Of a stretch of 64,000 nucleotides of DNA, positions 44,922-53,156 are shown piece after piece. Both the position numbers and the translations under genes were made by a program. The DNA lies in assembly GCA_006226775.1 (NCBI GenBank), contig SBGD01000009.1:1-64000 (forward strand), given 5' to 3'. The stretch's first letter is position 1; each line of letters begins with the position of its first letter. The notes under the pieces are model-generated. The model did not search any database. It was not told the DNA's origin and worked only from the letters and a program-made list of their open reading frames with translations. The DNA comes from Paracoccaceae bacterium (GTDB lineage Bacteria > Pseudomonadota > Alphaproteobacteria > Rhodobacterales > Rhodobacteraceae).

Positions 44922-45536
44922 TCATCGGGCCGCTCCGGTGAGTTCTTCGGCCAGTTCCCCGGCCAGTTCGATGTCGATCTGCTGCAGGACGATCCCGATC
45001 GCCCGCGCGCCGTCGGGCGGCCCGTCGCGCAGCGCCTCGCGCAGGTAGAGGCCGTCGATCAGCGCCGCGACCCTGCGCGCGGCCTGGGCCGGCGCGGCGC
45101 CATCGGGCAGCATGCGCCGCAGCGCGTGGCGCAGGTTCGAGCGCAGCCGCCGCTGGTAGATCGCCAGCAGCCGGTTGGCATGGGGCGAGGACAGCGCCAG
45201 CGCGTAGAAATTCATCCAGGACGACACCACCGACCGGCGGAAGTTCTCGCCCGAAAAGCTTGCCTCGACGATGGCGCGCAGCCGCGCCGCCGGGTCCTCG
45301 GCGTCTTTGAGCGCCTTGCGGACCTCGGCGCCATAGGCGCTCAGGATATGCGTCATCGTCGCCAGGAACAGCTGATCCTTGCCGCCGAAATAATGATGTG
45401 CCAGACCCGACGACACGCCCGCGCGCCGGGCAATCGCCGAAACGGTGATATCAAGCGTGCCTTTTTCGCCGATTTCGGCAATGGTGGCAGCGATCAGCGC
45501 TTCGCGGCGGATCGGCTCCATTCCAAGTTTGGGCAT
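44922..45536 (-). CDS. betI: Choline-responsive repressor BetI
   Basis: TetR-family repressor of 204 residues. The start [19 protein letters not shown] and the HTH ([23 protein letters not shown]) are typical BetI, and [18 protein letters not shown] fits the choline-binding domain. The ATG at 45536 is chosen over an upstream frame that runs through the operator. It represses bet/cho genes until choline is present. A perfect palindrome lies 36 bp upstream, between it and choX. Confidence 0.94.
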   Translation of the reverse strand: MPKLGMEPIRREALIAATIAEIGEKGTLDITVSAIARRAGVSSGLAHHYFGGKDQLFLATMTHILSAYGAEVRKALKDAEDPAARLRAIVEASFSGENFRRSVVSSWMNFYALALSSPHANRLLAIYQRRLRSNLRHALRRMLPDGAAPAQAARRVAALIDGLYLREALRDGPPDGARAIGIVLQQIDIELAGELAEELTGAAR

Positions 45537-45571
45537 TCGGGCTCCGGCGTTGCGTTCAAAGGGAATCATGG

Positions 45572-45595
45572 TATTGATTGACCGATCAATCAATA
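45572..45595. promoter_or_regulatory. BetI operator palindrome
   Basis: Perfect 10-bp arms TATTGATTGA (45572-45581) and TCAATCAATA (45586-45595) flank a CCGA centre. The site sits in the divergent betI-choX spacer, 25 bases before the choX ATG, and resembles known BetI boxes (TTGATTG/CAATCAA half-sites). Confidence 0.8.
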
Positions 45596-45619
45596 AAAAA
45601 TCAGGGAGTGAAGTACCAG

Positions 45620-46540
45620 ATGAAATTGAAGCTGACAGTTTCCGCCCTTGCATTGGGGCTTGCCGGTCCCGTGCTGGCCGATTGCGACACGGTGACCTTT
45701 TCCGATGTCGGCTGGACCGACATCACCGCGACCACCGCGGCGACGACCGTGGTCCTCGACGCGCTGGGCTACGAGACCGACATCAAGGTGCTCTCGGTGC
45801 CGGTGACCTATACCTCGATGGCCAATGGTGACATCGACGTCTTTCTCGGCAACTGGATGCCGACGATGGAGGGCGACATCGCCCCCTACCGCGAGGCCGG
45901 CACGGTCGACACCGTGCGCGCCAACCTGGAAGGCGCGAAATACACCCTCGCGGTGAACAAGGCCGCCGCCGACCTGGGGATCGCCGATTTCGCCGATATC
46001 GCGGCGCACAAGGAGGCGTTGGAGGCCGAGATCTACGGCATCGAGCCGGGCAATGACGGCAACCGGTTGATCCTGTCGATGATCGAGGACAATGCCTTCG
46101 GGCTTGAGGGCTTCGAGGTGGTGGAAAGCTCCGAACAGGGGATGCTGGCCCAGGTCGCGCGCGCCGACCGCCGCGGCGAGCCGGTGGTCTTTCTGGGCTG
46201 GGAGCCGCATCCGATGAACGCCAATTACGAGATGTCGTATCTCACTGGCGGCGACGATTATTTCGGCCCCGACCTTGGCGGGGCGACGGTCTATACCAAT
46301 ACCTCCGCCGGCTATGTCGAGGCCTGCCCCAATGTCGGCAAGCTGTTGCAGAATCTCGAGTTCACGCTGGCCATGGAAAACGAGATCATGGGCGCGATCC
46401 TCGACGATGGCGAAGACTCCTCCGAGGCCGCAAGGGCCTGGCTCGCGGCCAACCCGGGCGTGCTCGACAGCTGGCTCGACGGGGTGACCACCAGGGACGG
46501 CGGCGACGCCATGGCAGCGGTGAAAGCCGCGCTGGAGTGA
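45620..46540 (+). CDS. choX: Choline ABC transporter substrate-binding protein
   Basis: Periplasmic binding protein of 306 residues with a signal peptide ending in GPVLA before DCDTVTF. The ChoX/ProX-like fold has SDVGWTDITATTAATTVVLD, VFLGNWMPTMEGD (aromatic-cage Trp), VFLGWEPHPMNANYEM and the C-terminal WLDGV. It delivers choline to ChoWV. The ATG at 45620 follows GGGAGTGAAG. It lies just downstream of the BetI palindrome. An antisense GST gene separates it from choW. Confidence 0.93.
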   Translation: MKLKLTVSALALGLAGPVLADCDTVTFSDVGWTDITATTAATTVVLDALGYETDIKVLSVPVTYTSMANGDIDVFLGNWMPTMEGDIAPYREAGTVDTVRANLEGAKYTLAVNKAAADLGIADFADIAAHKEALEAEIYGIEPGNDGNRLILSMIEDNAFGLEGFEVVESSEQGMLAQVARADRRGEPVVFLGWEPHPMNANYEMSYLTGGDDYFGPDLGGATVYTNTSAGYVEACPNVGKLLQNLEFTLAMENEIMGAILDDGEDSSEAARAWLAANPGVLDSWLDGVTTRDGGDAMAAVKAALE

Positions 46541-46599
46541 GTTCGACCACACCGACAGACCCGGTCCCTGCCCGCGGGCGGGGGCCGGAAGATGGTGCT

Positions 46600-47226
46600 T
46601 CAGCCCTGTTTCGGCATCAGCGCATCGTCGATCTCGCGCGCGCGCAGCGCGGCGGGGCGGCTGGCCAGCCGCTGGGCGTAGTCGGCAAAGCCCGGCCGCT
46701 CGGGCAGGGTGCCGAATTGCAGGCCGAACTGGATCTGGGCGCCGACATAGACATCCGCGGCGGTGAACCGCGTGCCGGTGACATGGGCGCGCCCGTCGGC
46801 CAGCATCGCCGCCAGCGCATCGGCCACCATGTCGAGACTGCCATAGCCCGCGCGTCCGCGCGCCTCGGGCGTGTCGGGCAGCTGGAAGCCGAAGGCGTGG
46901 TTGGTGATCGCCGCCTCGCCCGGACCGGCGGCGAAGAACATCCAGCGAAAGAAATCCGCCTGCTCGTCGGGCTCGGGCGCCAGCCCCGCATCGGGGAAGG
47001 CAAAGGCGAGGTAGGCACAGATCGCCGCGGCCTCGGTCACCACCCGGCCCTTGTGGACAATCGCCGGCACCTTGCCCATCGGGTTGATCGCAAGGTATTC
47101 GGGGGACTTCATCTCTGGGCCGTACTGCAGCACCTTGGTGTCATAGGGCGCGCCGACCTCCTCCAGCATCCAGCGGGCAATGCGGCCCCGCGACATCGGA
47201 TTGGTATGAAACACAAGCTCACTCAT
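46600..47226 (-). CDS. Glutathione S-transferase
   Basis: A 208-residue GST: thioredoxin-like domain (VFHTNPMSRGRIARWMLEEVG, NPMGKVPAIVHKGRVVTEAAAIC with cis-Pro and the glutathione-binding E-A pair) and an all-helical C-terminal domain. It is encoded opposite to choX and choW and occupies the space between them. The ATG at 47226 is preceded on its strand by AGGAGGAGATCCG, a strong ribosome site. Substrate unknown; no evident link to choline uptake. Confidence 0.9.
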   Translation of the reverse strand: MSELVFHTNPMSRGRIARWMLEEVGAPYDTKVLQYGPEMKSPEYLAINPMGKVPAIVHKGRVVTEAAAICAYLAFAFPDAGLAPEPDEQADFFRWMFFAAGPGEAAITNHAFGFQLPDTPEARGRAGYGSLDMVADALAAMLADGRAHVTGTRFTAADVYVGAQIQFGLQFGTLPERPGFADYAQRLASRPAALRAREIDDALMPKQG

Positions 47227-47297
47227 CGGATCTCCTCCTGCGGTGTCATGCCGAGAGTGGCAGGTTCGGGTGCGCCCGGCAATCGAGGAGAGCGCGG

Positions 47298-48131
47298 ATG
47301 GACTGGCTGACCGAGAACAAGATCCCCGTGGGCAAATCCGCCGCCTGGGTCTTCGACCTGATGCAGGACTACGGCGCGTGGTTCTTCGACGGGCTGTCGG
47401 ACGCGATGGAGCAGATGATCGACGCCATCCTCTGGGTGCTGCAAGGCCCGCATCCGCTGGTCATCATCGCCGGTTTTGCCGCGCTGACCTGGGTGCTGCA
47501 ACGCAGCTGGAAGGTGGCGGGTTTCGTGGTGCTGGGGTTTCTCTTCATCCTCAACCAGGGCTACTGGGAAGAGACCACCGAAAGCCTGACGCTGGTGCTC
47601 TCGGCCTGCGTGGTCTGCATGGGGGTGGGGGTGCCCATCGGCATCGCGGTGGCGCACAGGCCAAGGCTTTACGCCTGGATGCGGCCGGTGCTGGACCTGA
47701 TGCAGACCTTGCCGACCTTCGTCTACCTGATCCCGGCGATCGTCTTTTTCGGCATCGGCATGGTGCCTGGGCTGATCGCCACGGTGATCTTTGTCGTGCC
47801 GGCGCCGATCCGGCTGACCCACCTGGGCGTGACCTCGACCCCCGCGGCCCTGCTGGAGGCCGCGGATGCCTTCGGTGCGACCGGCTGGCAGAAGCTGCGC
47901 AAGGTGGAACTGCCCTATGCCTTTCCGCAGATCATGGCCGGGCTCAACCAGACCATCATGCTGTCGCTGTCGATGGTGGTGATCGCGGCGCTGGTCGGTG
48001 CCGACGGGCTGGGCGTGCCGGTGGTGCGCGCGCTCAACCAGGTCAATACCTCGCTGGGATTCGAGAGCGGCTTTGTCATCGTCGTCGTTGCCATCATGCT
48101 CGACCGGATGCTCAGGGTGGACCGCAAATGA
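47298..48131 (+). CDS. choW: Choline ABC transporter permease
   Basis: Inner-membrane permease of 277 residues, ProW/ChoW type, with about six to seven helices and the cytoplasmic loop LEAADAFGATGWQKLRKVELPYA (EAA-like motif) that contacts ChoV. Conserved MQTLPTFVYLIPAIVFFGIG is typical of choline/betaine permeases. An ATG at 47298 follows GAGGAGAGCGCGG. The stop overlaps the choV ATG by four bases. Confidence 0.94.
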   Translation: MDWLTENKIPVGKSAAWVFDLMQDYGAWFFDGLSDAMEQMIDAILWVLQGPHPLVIIAGFAALTWVLQRSWKVAGFVVLGFLFILNQGYWEETTESLTLVLSACVVCMGVGVPIGIAVAHRPRLYAWMRPVLDLMQTLPTFVYLIPAIVFFGIGMVPGLIATVIFVVPAPIRLTHLGVTSTPAALLEAADAFGATGWQKLRKVELPYAFPQIMAGLNQTIMLSLSMVVIAALVGADGLGVPVVRALNQVNTSLGFESGFVIVVVAIMLDRMLRVDRK

Positions 48132-49165
48132 ACGCCCCCGGGAATGCAGTGGAATTCGACACTGTCTCCATCGTCTTCGGCGACGCGCCCCAAGAGGCGC
48201 TGCCCCTGATGGACAAGGGGCTCGACCGCTCCGAAATCCAGAGCCGCACCGGCCAGGTGCTGGGGGTGCATGATTGCCGGATCGACGTGCGCGAGGGCGA
48301 GATCCTGGTGCTCATGGGGCTGTCGGGCTCGGGCAAGTCGACGCTCTTGCGCGCGGTCAACGGGCTCAACCCGGTGGTGCGCGGCAGCGTCCGGGTGCGC
48401 TGCGGCGAGGAGATGGTGGATGTCACCCATGCCGATGCGAAAACGCTGCGCGATGTGCGGCTGAACCATGTCGCCATGGTGTTCCAGCAGTTCGGCCTGC
48501 TGCCCTGGCGGACGGTGCGCGACAACGTGGTGCTGGGGCTGGAACTGGGCGGCATGAGCAAGGCCGAGCGCAATGCCCGCGCCGAGGAGGAACTGGCGCT
48601 GGTCGGCCTCGCGGACTGGTCCGACCGGCGGGTCGGCGAGTTGTCCGGCGGGATGCAGCAGCGCGTGGGGCTGGCGCGGGCCTTTGCCACCAAGGCGCCG
48701 GTGCTGCTCATGGATGAGCCGTTCAGCGCGCTCGATCCGCTGATCCGCACCCGGTTGCAGGACGAGTTGCTGGACTTGCAGGGGCGGCTGGGGCGGACGA
48801 TCATCTTTGTCAGCCACGACCTGGACGAGGCCTTCAAGATCGGCGACCGCATCGCCATCATGGAGGGCGGGCGGATCGTGCAATGCGGCACCCCGCGCGA
48901 GATCTTCTCCGACCCGGCGACCGACTACGTGGCCGAATTCGTCGCCCACATGAACCCGCTCGGCGTGCTCTGCGCCCGCGACATGATGAGCGCGGGCGCG
49001 GCGAATGAGGCGCCGGTGGTCGGGCCGGAAACGCCGATCGACGCGCTGGTGCCGATGTTCTCCGACACGGTCGACGTGATCGCGGTGGCCGAGGGCGGGA
49101 CGACGCTGGGGGTGGTGACGCGCGACAGCCTGCTGCAACGCCTGGCGCAGACCATGCCCGACTAG
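48128..49165 (+). CDS. choV: Choline ABC transporter ATP-binding protein
   Basis: ATPase of 345 residues energising choline import. Walker A GLSGSGKST, Q-loop FQQFGLLPW, signature LSGGMQQRVGLARAF, Walker B VLLMDEPFSALD and the switch histidine in FVSHDLDEAF are intact. The N-terminus (EALPLMDKGLDRSEI) is the ChoV/ProV extension. The C-terminal region after 270 is a short CBS-like segment. It is coupled to choW and followed by a complex inverted repeat that probably ends the transcript. Confidence 0.94.
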   Translation: MNAPGNAVEFDTVSIVFGDAPQEALPLMDKGLDRSEIQSRTGQVLGVHDCRIDVREGEILVLMGLSGSGKSTLLRAVNGLNPVVRGSVRVRCGEEMVDVTHADAKTLRDVRLNHVAMVFQQFGLLPWRTVRDNVVLGLELGGMSKAERNARAEEELALVGLADWSDRRVGELSGGMQQRVGLARAFATKAPVLLMDEPFSALDPLIRTRLQDELLDLQGRLGRTIIFVSHDLDEAFKIGDRIAIMEGGRIVQCGTPREIFSDPATDYVAEFVAHMNPLGVLCARDMMSAGAANEAPVVGPETPIDALVPMFSDTVDVIAVAEGGTTLGVVTRDSLLQRLAQTMPD

Positions 49166-49178
49166 CGCGCCCGGCGGA

Positions 49179-49236
49179 GCGGGGGAAAAATCGTCAACGA
49201 TTTTTGACAAATTCCATCAATGGAATTTGCCCCCGC
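49179..49236. terminator. Two nested hairpins in a closing stem, between choV and the flippase-like gene
   Basis: Outer arms GCGGGGG (49179-49185) and CCCCCGC (49230-49236) enclose two perfect hairpins: AAAAATCGT/ACGATTTTT (49186-49194 with 49197-49205) and CAAATTCCA/TGGAATTTG (49208-49216 with 49221-49229). The first hairpin ends in TTTTT on both strands. The position between convergent genes suggests a bidirectional terminator of three-way-junction shape. Confidence 0.65.
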
Positions 49237-49248
49237 CCGGATGGCGCG

Positions 49249-49617
49249 CTACCGCCCCAGGGCCATGACGCAGAGCCCCGCCACGATCAACGCCATGCCC
49301 AGCACCCGGATGACGCTCAGCGTCTCGCCCAGGAAAAGCACGCCCGAGGCCGCCACCATCACGAAGCTCATCGCCACGAAGGGATAGGCCAGCGACAGGT
49401 CCATCCGCCTGAGCGCAAAGAGCCAGAGCACCGTGCCCAGCCCGTAGAACGCCAGCCCGCCCAGCACCCAGGGCGAGAGCACCAGTGCCACGGCGCGGCT
49501 TGCCACGCCGCTGCCCTCGGCAAAGGACACGCCGTTGACCCCGGCCTTGAAACAGGTCTGGCCCAGCGCCGAAAGCGCGACGCTGCAAAAGATCAGGGCA
49601 AAGCCCGCCAGGCTCAC
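49249..49617 (-). CDS. Small multidrug-resistance/EamA-type protein, possible lipid-linked sugar flippase
   Basis: A 122-residue protein with four transmembrane helices (about 3-23, 40-58, 67-87 and 97-118), resembling the ArnE/ArnF and SMR proteins. The GTG at 49617 overlaps the upstream UbiA-family stop (GTGA), so translation is coupled. Conserved GALRRMDLSLAYPF-like segment (LFALRRMDLSLAYPFVAMS) and FLGETLSVIRVLGMALIVAG fit the family. Given the partner gene, a role in flipping a polyprenyl-phosphate sugar is plausible but inferred. Confidence 0.75.
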   Translation of the reverse strand: MSLAGFALIFCSVALSALGQTCFKAGVNGVSFAEGSGVASRAVALVLSPWVLGGLAFYGLGTVLWLFALRRMDLSLAYPFVAMSFVMVAASGVLFLGETLSVIRVLGMALIVAGLCVMALGR

Positions 49618-51047
49618 CGGATGAACCCCTCGAAGACGAAGTAGCGCGCCGCCAGGAAAACCGCGAGCACCGCGACCAGTGTGACCTGGCTGATCCGGTC
49701 GCTCAGGGCAAAGGCCACCGGGTCGTCGCCCACCTTGCCGCGCACCGCCCACATCCATGTCCGGTACATCCAGAACATCATCATCGGCACCGCCAGCCAG
49801 AGGATGTCGCGGGCGCCATAGGTCTCGCGCGCGGTGGGGGTGTTGAGGTATTGCGCCAGGGTCAGCAGCGCGGCGGCGGCATTGGCGATGCCGAAGATCT
49901 GCACGCTGGCGACCTCGGCCCCCTGGTAGTTGCGGTTGGGCAGCATGACGTCGCCGGCCACGCCGTCCAGCTCGATGAAGCGTTTCATGTAGGCCAGGCT
50001 GACGAAGAAAAACAGCGAGAAGGTCAAGAGCCAGGGCGAGAGGGTCACCCCCGCCGCCGCTGCCCCGGCAACGATCCGCACGGTATAGAGCAGCGACAGG
50101 ACGATGACATCGACGGTGGAATAGCGCTTGAGCGCCAGCGAATAGGCGGTCGTGGTCCCCAGGTAGATCAGCAGGATCAGCCCGAAGCCCGCGCCCACCG
50201 CGCCGAAGCCCAGCGCCAGCGCCAGCAGCATGAAGCCCAGCGCCGCCAGGACGCCCTGCAACGGGCGCACCAGCCCGGCGGCAAAGGGCCGGTGACGCTT
50301 GCTGCGGTGGCGGCGGTCGGCGGGAAGGTCGAACAGGTCGTTGACGATATAGACCGCCGAGGCCATCAGCGACATGGCGACAAAGCCGGCCAGCACGCGG
50401 GCGACGGCCAGCGCATCGGTATATTCATGGGCAAAGAACAGCGGCAGGAAGATCAGCACGTTCTTGGCCCATTGATGCACCCGCATCGCCTTCCACAGCC
50501 CGCGCCAGACCGGCGGCGGCGGCGCGGTGACCAGCGCGGCCTCCTCGGCCCGGGCCGCGAACGCCCGCGCCGCGCCGGTGGGCGCGACGAAGCCGGGGCG
50601 CGCCGCGGCCTGCCAGATCGGGATGTCGGCCGGGCTGTCGCCCAGGTACTCGAAGGGCCCGTCCCCGCAATCGGCCCGGATCGCGGCCAGCTTGGCGGCG
50701 CCCTTGAGGTTCTGGCCCGGCTCGGAGGCGAGGATATCGTCGAACAGCCCGAGATAGCCCGCCACCGCCTCGGCGACCTGGCGGTCGGCGGCGGTGGCCA
50801 GCACCACCCGGCGCCCTTCGCCGCGGGCCTTGCGCAGATGCGCCAGCACCTCCTGCTCGTAGGGCAGCAGCTCGGGGTGAAACCGGTCCTCGGCCCAGAT
50901 CGCGCTCTTGATGCCGCTGGCGCCGTGTTCCATCCCGGCGCGCAGGATGCCGGGCAGGGCCGAGGGCACCCGCAGCGCGCCGATCAGCAATTCCTGCGCG
51001 ATATCGGTTCTGACCAGCGTGCCGTCGAGGTCGACATAAAGCGGCAT
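49614..51047 (-). CDS. HAD phosphatase-UbiA prenyltransferase fusion, decaprenyl-phosphate phosphoribosyltransferase-like
   Basis: A 477-residue two-domain protein. Residues 1-195 are a HAD domain (VDLDGTLVRTD, ATAADR and GDSPADIPIW motifs). Residues 205-477 are a UbiA-type membrane domain with about nine helices, NDLFDLPADRRHRSKRHRPF and the segment DVIVLSLLYTVRIVAG followed by LSPWLL and YMKRFIEL. Both match decaprenylphosphoryl-5-phosphoribose synthase by type. The predicted reaction is transfer of phosphoribose to polyprenyl phosphate, with the fused HAD removing the 5-phosphate. The ATG at 51047 (MPLYVDLDGT) is chosen. It is coupled to the flippase-like gene. Confidence 0.82.
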   Translation of the reverse strand: MPLYVDLDGTLVRTDIAQELLIGALRVPSALPGILRAGMEHGASGIKSAIWAEDRFHPELLPYEQEVLAHLRKARGEGRRVVLATAADRQVAEAVAGYLGLFDDILASEPGQNLKGAAKLAAIRADCGDGPFEYLGDSPADIPIWQAAARPGFVAPTGAARAFAARAEEAALVTAPPPPVWRGLWKAMRVHQWAKNVLIFLPLFFAHEYTDALAVARVLAGFVAMSLMASAVYIVNDLFDLPADRRHRSKRHRPFAAGLVRPLQGVLAALGFMLLALALGFGAVGAGFGLILLIYLGTTTAYSLALKRYSTVDVIVLSLLYTVRIVAGAAAAGVTLSPWLLTFSLFFFVSLAYMKRFIELDGVAGDVMLPNRNYQGAEVASVQIFGIANAAAALLTLAQYLNTPTARETYGARDILWLAVPMMMFWMYRTWMWAVRGKVGDDPVAFALSDRISQVTLVAVLAVFLAARYFVFEGFIR

Positions 51048-51210
51048 CGGGGTGTCTGGGTCTGTCTGGCCTGCCAAATGCGCCTCGTCAATCCTCTGGT
51101 GCCGCAACAATTCCTACCCGCATTCTGGCTTCATGTCCTGTCTCGTGACAATGGACGCAAAATGTGAGGATTTTCTGGCCAGCGTCGGGCGATGGTGCAA
51201 GAATCAGCCC

Positions 51211-52917
51211 ATGTTCGGCAAAAAAGACGTCTGGGCGCAGGGCGGGGCCGTCCTTTTGCTCTTCCTCCTGGCCTTTGCGCTGCGGGCGCTGGGCGCGGAC
51301 TACGGCTATTTCCACGGCGACGAGCGGATCAACGAGGCCGCCAAGGTGCTGACCGGAGACCTCGTGCCCGGCCAACATTTCTATCCGCCGCTGATCCATT
51401 ATCTCAACGCCCTGGGCCTGGCCGGGCTGTTCGCCACCGGCCTTGCGCTGGACTGGTGGCCGGGGGCGGGGGCGTTTCGGGCGCAGTATTTCAGCGATCC
51501 GACTCTGTTCTATGTCACCGCGCGGCTGATCGCCGCCGGGATCGGCGCGCTGATGGCGCCGCTGTTCTTCCTGATCGCCCGGCGCTGCGGGTTGGCGGGC
51601 TGGCGGGCCTGGGCGCTGGGCCTGCTGGGCGCGCTGTTTCCGCTGGGGGTCTTCATGGCGCATATCGCCAAGGGCGATGCGGCGCTGGCGACCGCGACGG
51701 TCGCGGTGTTCTGGGCCTTTCTGGCGCGGCTCGATGCCGGGCGGTCGGGGCGCTGGGACATCTGGCTGGGCGTCTTCGCGGTGTTGGTGGTCAGCTTCAA
51801 GCATTCCGGCGTCTTCGTGCTTGTGCCCTTCGCGCTGGGCGCCATGGCGCTGATCGCCCGGGCCGAGGGGCTGCGCGCCATGGGGCAGACGCTGGGCCGG
51901 GCGCTGCTGGTCGTGCTGGTGCTCTGGCCGCTGCTGAACATCGGCATCCTGCTGGATTTCGGCAATTTCCTGGCCTTTCAGAAGATCCAGGCGGTGATGT
52001 CGCTGCGCATGGAGGGCGGGGTCTGGCCCGGGATCGTCACCCTGGCGGAGCGGTCCTTGCGGCTGGTGCTGGGGCTCAACCCGGTGATGGCGGCGGTGGC
52101 GCTGGTGACGCCGGTGCTGCTGGCCCTGCCGGGCTGCGCGCTGTGCCGCAAACCGGCGCTTTTCGTGATCTGGGGGGCCTTGGTGCTGGCGACAGGAATG
52201 GTGGCGGTGATGGTCGGGCCGCGCCAGCCGGAACATCTCTGGATCGCCAATTTCGCGGGGTTCCTGCTGCTGGCGGGGCTCTGCCTTGCGGCCTTGGGCG
52301 AGAGGGTGAGCGGGCTGGGCAGGCTGGCGCTGGCGGTGCTGGCCGGGGGCGTGCTGCTGACCGCCGCCGGGACCGGGATTGCCGTCACCGAAGCGCTGGC
52401 GCCGCCGCTCTGGGTCACGACCGACGCCTATATCGCCGCCAACCTGGCGGACCGGCGGATCATGACCATGGCCGACAGCCACCTGCCCAGGCGCAAGGAG
52501 GCGCAGGAGATGGAGATCGCCCGCTGGCAGCGGCTGGCCGAGAAATACGCCACGCCCTTGCCCGAGATGGCCGAGGAACGGCTGATCCGCGAGAATGCGC
52601 CGGAGGCGGTGTTCTACATCGGCATGCCGACGGTGCTTTACGGGCTGGAAGGAGTGGACGAGGACGACCCGGATTACGAGGTCCGCGCCCATGTCTGGCC
52701 GCCGCAGAGGGAGGAGTGGCAGTTGGATTACTGGCGCGAGCAGGGGTTCGACATCTTCGTGGTGAAGGATCCGGAGTTCCTGATGGCGGAGGTGGAGTCG
52801 GACCTGATGCGGGCGTTCTTTCGCGACATGGACCGGCGATGTGCGGTCGAGACGCGGTTCGAGGCGGGCAAGCCGTTGTTCCTGGAGCGGCCGATTGCGA
52901 TTTATCGTTGTCCCTAG
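51211..52917 (+). CDS. GT39-type membrane glycosyltransferase (PMT/ArnT-like)
   Basis: A 568-residue polytopic protein with about ten helices in the first 390 residues and a soluble periplasmic C-terminal region. The first periplasmic loop carries the acidic pair characteristic of PMT/ArnT (GYFHGDERINEAAKV), followed by HFYPPLIHYLNALGLAG. These GT-C enzymes use polyprenyl-phosphate sugars. The start at 51211 is provisional, with a weak ribosome site; in-frame ATGs at 51151 and 51133 are alternatives. It is divergent from the HAD-UbiA gene by 163 bp. Confidence 0.82.
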   Translation: MFGKKDVWAQGGAVLLLFLLAFALRALGADYGYFHGDERINEAAKVLTGDLVPGQHFYPPLIHYLNALGLAGLFATGLALDWWPGAGAFRAQYFSDPTLFYVTARLIAAGIGALMAPLFFLIARRCGLAGWRAWALGLLGALFPLGVFMAHIAKGDAALATATVAVFWAFLARLDAGRSGRWDIWLGVFAVLVVSFKHSGVFVLVPFALGAMALIARAEGLRAMGQTLGRALLVVLVLWPLLNIGILLDFGNFLAFQKIQAVMSLRMEGGVWPGIVTLAERSLRLVLGLNPVMAAVALVTPVLLALPGCALCRKPALFVIWGALVLATGMVAVMVGPRQPEHLWIANFAGFLLLAGLCLAALGERVSGLGRLALAVLAGGVLLTAAGTGIAVTEALAPPLWVTTDAYIAANLADRRIMTMADSHLPRRKEAQEMEIARWQRLAEKYATPLPEMAEERLIRENAPEAVFYIGMPTVLYGLEGVDEDDPDYEVRAHVWPPQREEWQLDYWREQGFDIFVVKDPEFLMAEVESDLMRAFFRDMDRRCAVETRFEAGKPLFLERPIAIYRCP

Positions 52918-52949
52918 ACGGGGAGGCCTGGCCGCTGAGCACCCTGCGC

Positions 52950-53073
52950 GGAATCAAGGCCGAAGGCCGCCGCGCATCGCCGACGCGCCCCCACGCGGCG
53001 GCGATTTTGGCTGATGCCAGCGCGTCGAATGGGCCTATTTCGGATTTGGCAGTCATAAAGTGCCCAGAACACC
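52950..53073. repeat. Intergenic repeat element, copy 2
   Basis: Diverged copy of the element at 35569-35688: GGAATCAAGGCCGAAGG at the left, GATGCCAGCGCGTCG at 53013 and ATAAAGTGCCCAGAACACC at 53055. It also lies between convergent genes (glycosyltransferase and MarR regulator). No terminal inverted repeats or target duplication are obvious. Confidence 0.7.
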
Positions 53074-53156
53074 TGTCGGATCGCCACCGCGCGCGTCGTC
53101 GATGCGCGGCTCGCACCGGGCCTCGACCGGGAGAGGACCGCTCGGATGCTCTGCCT

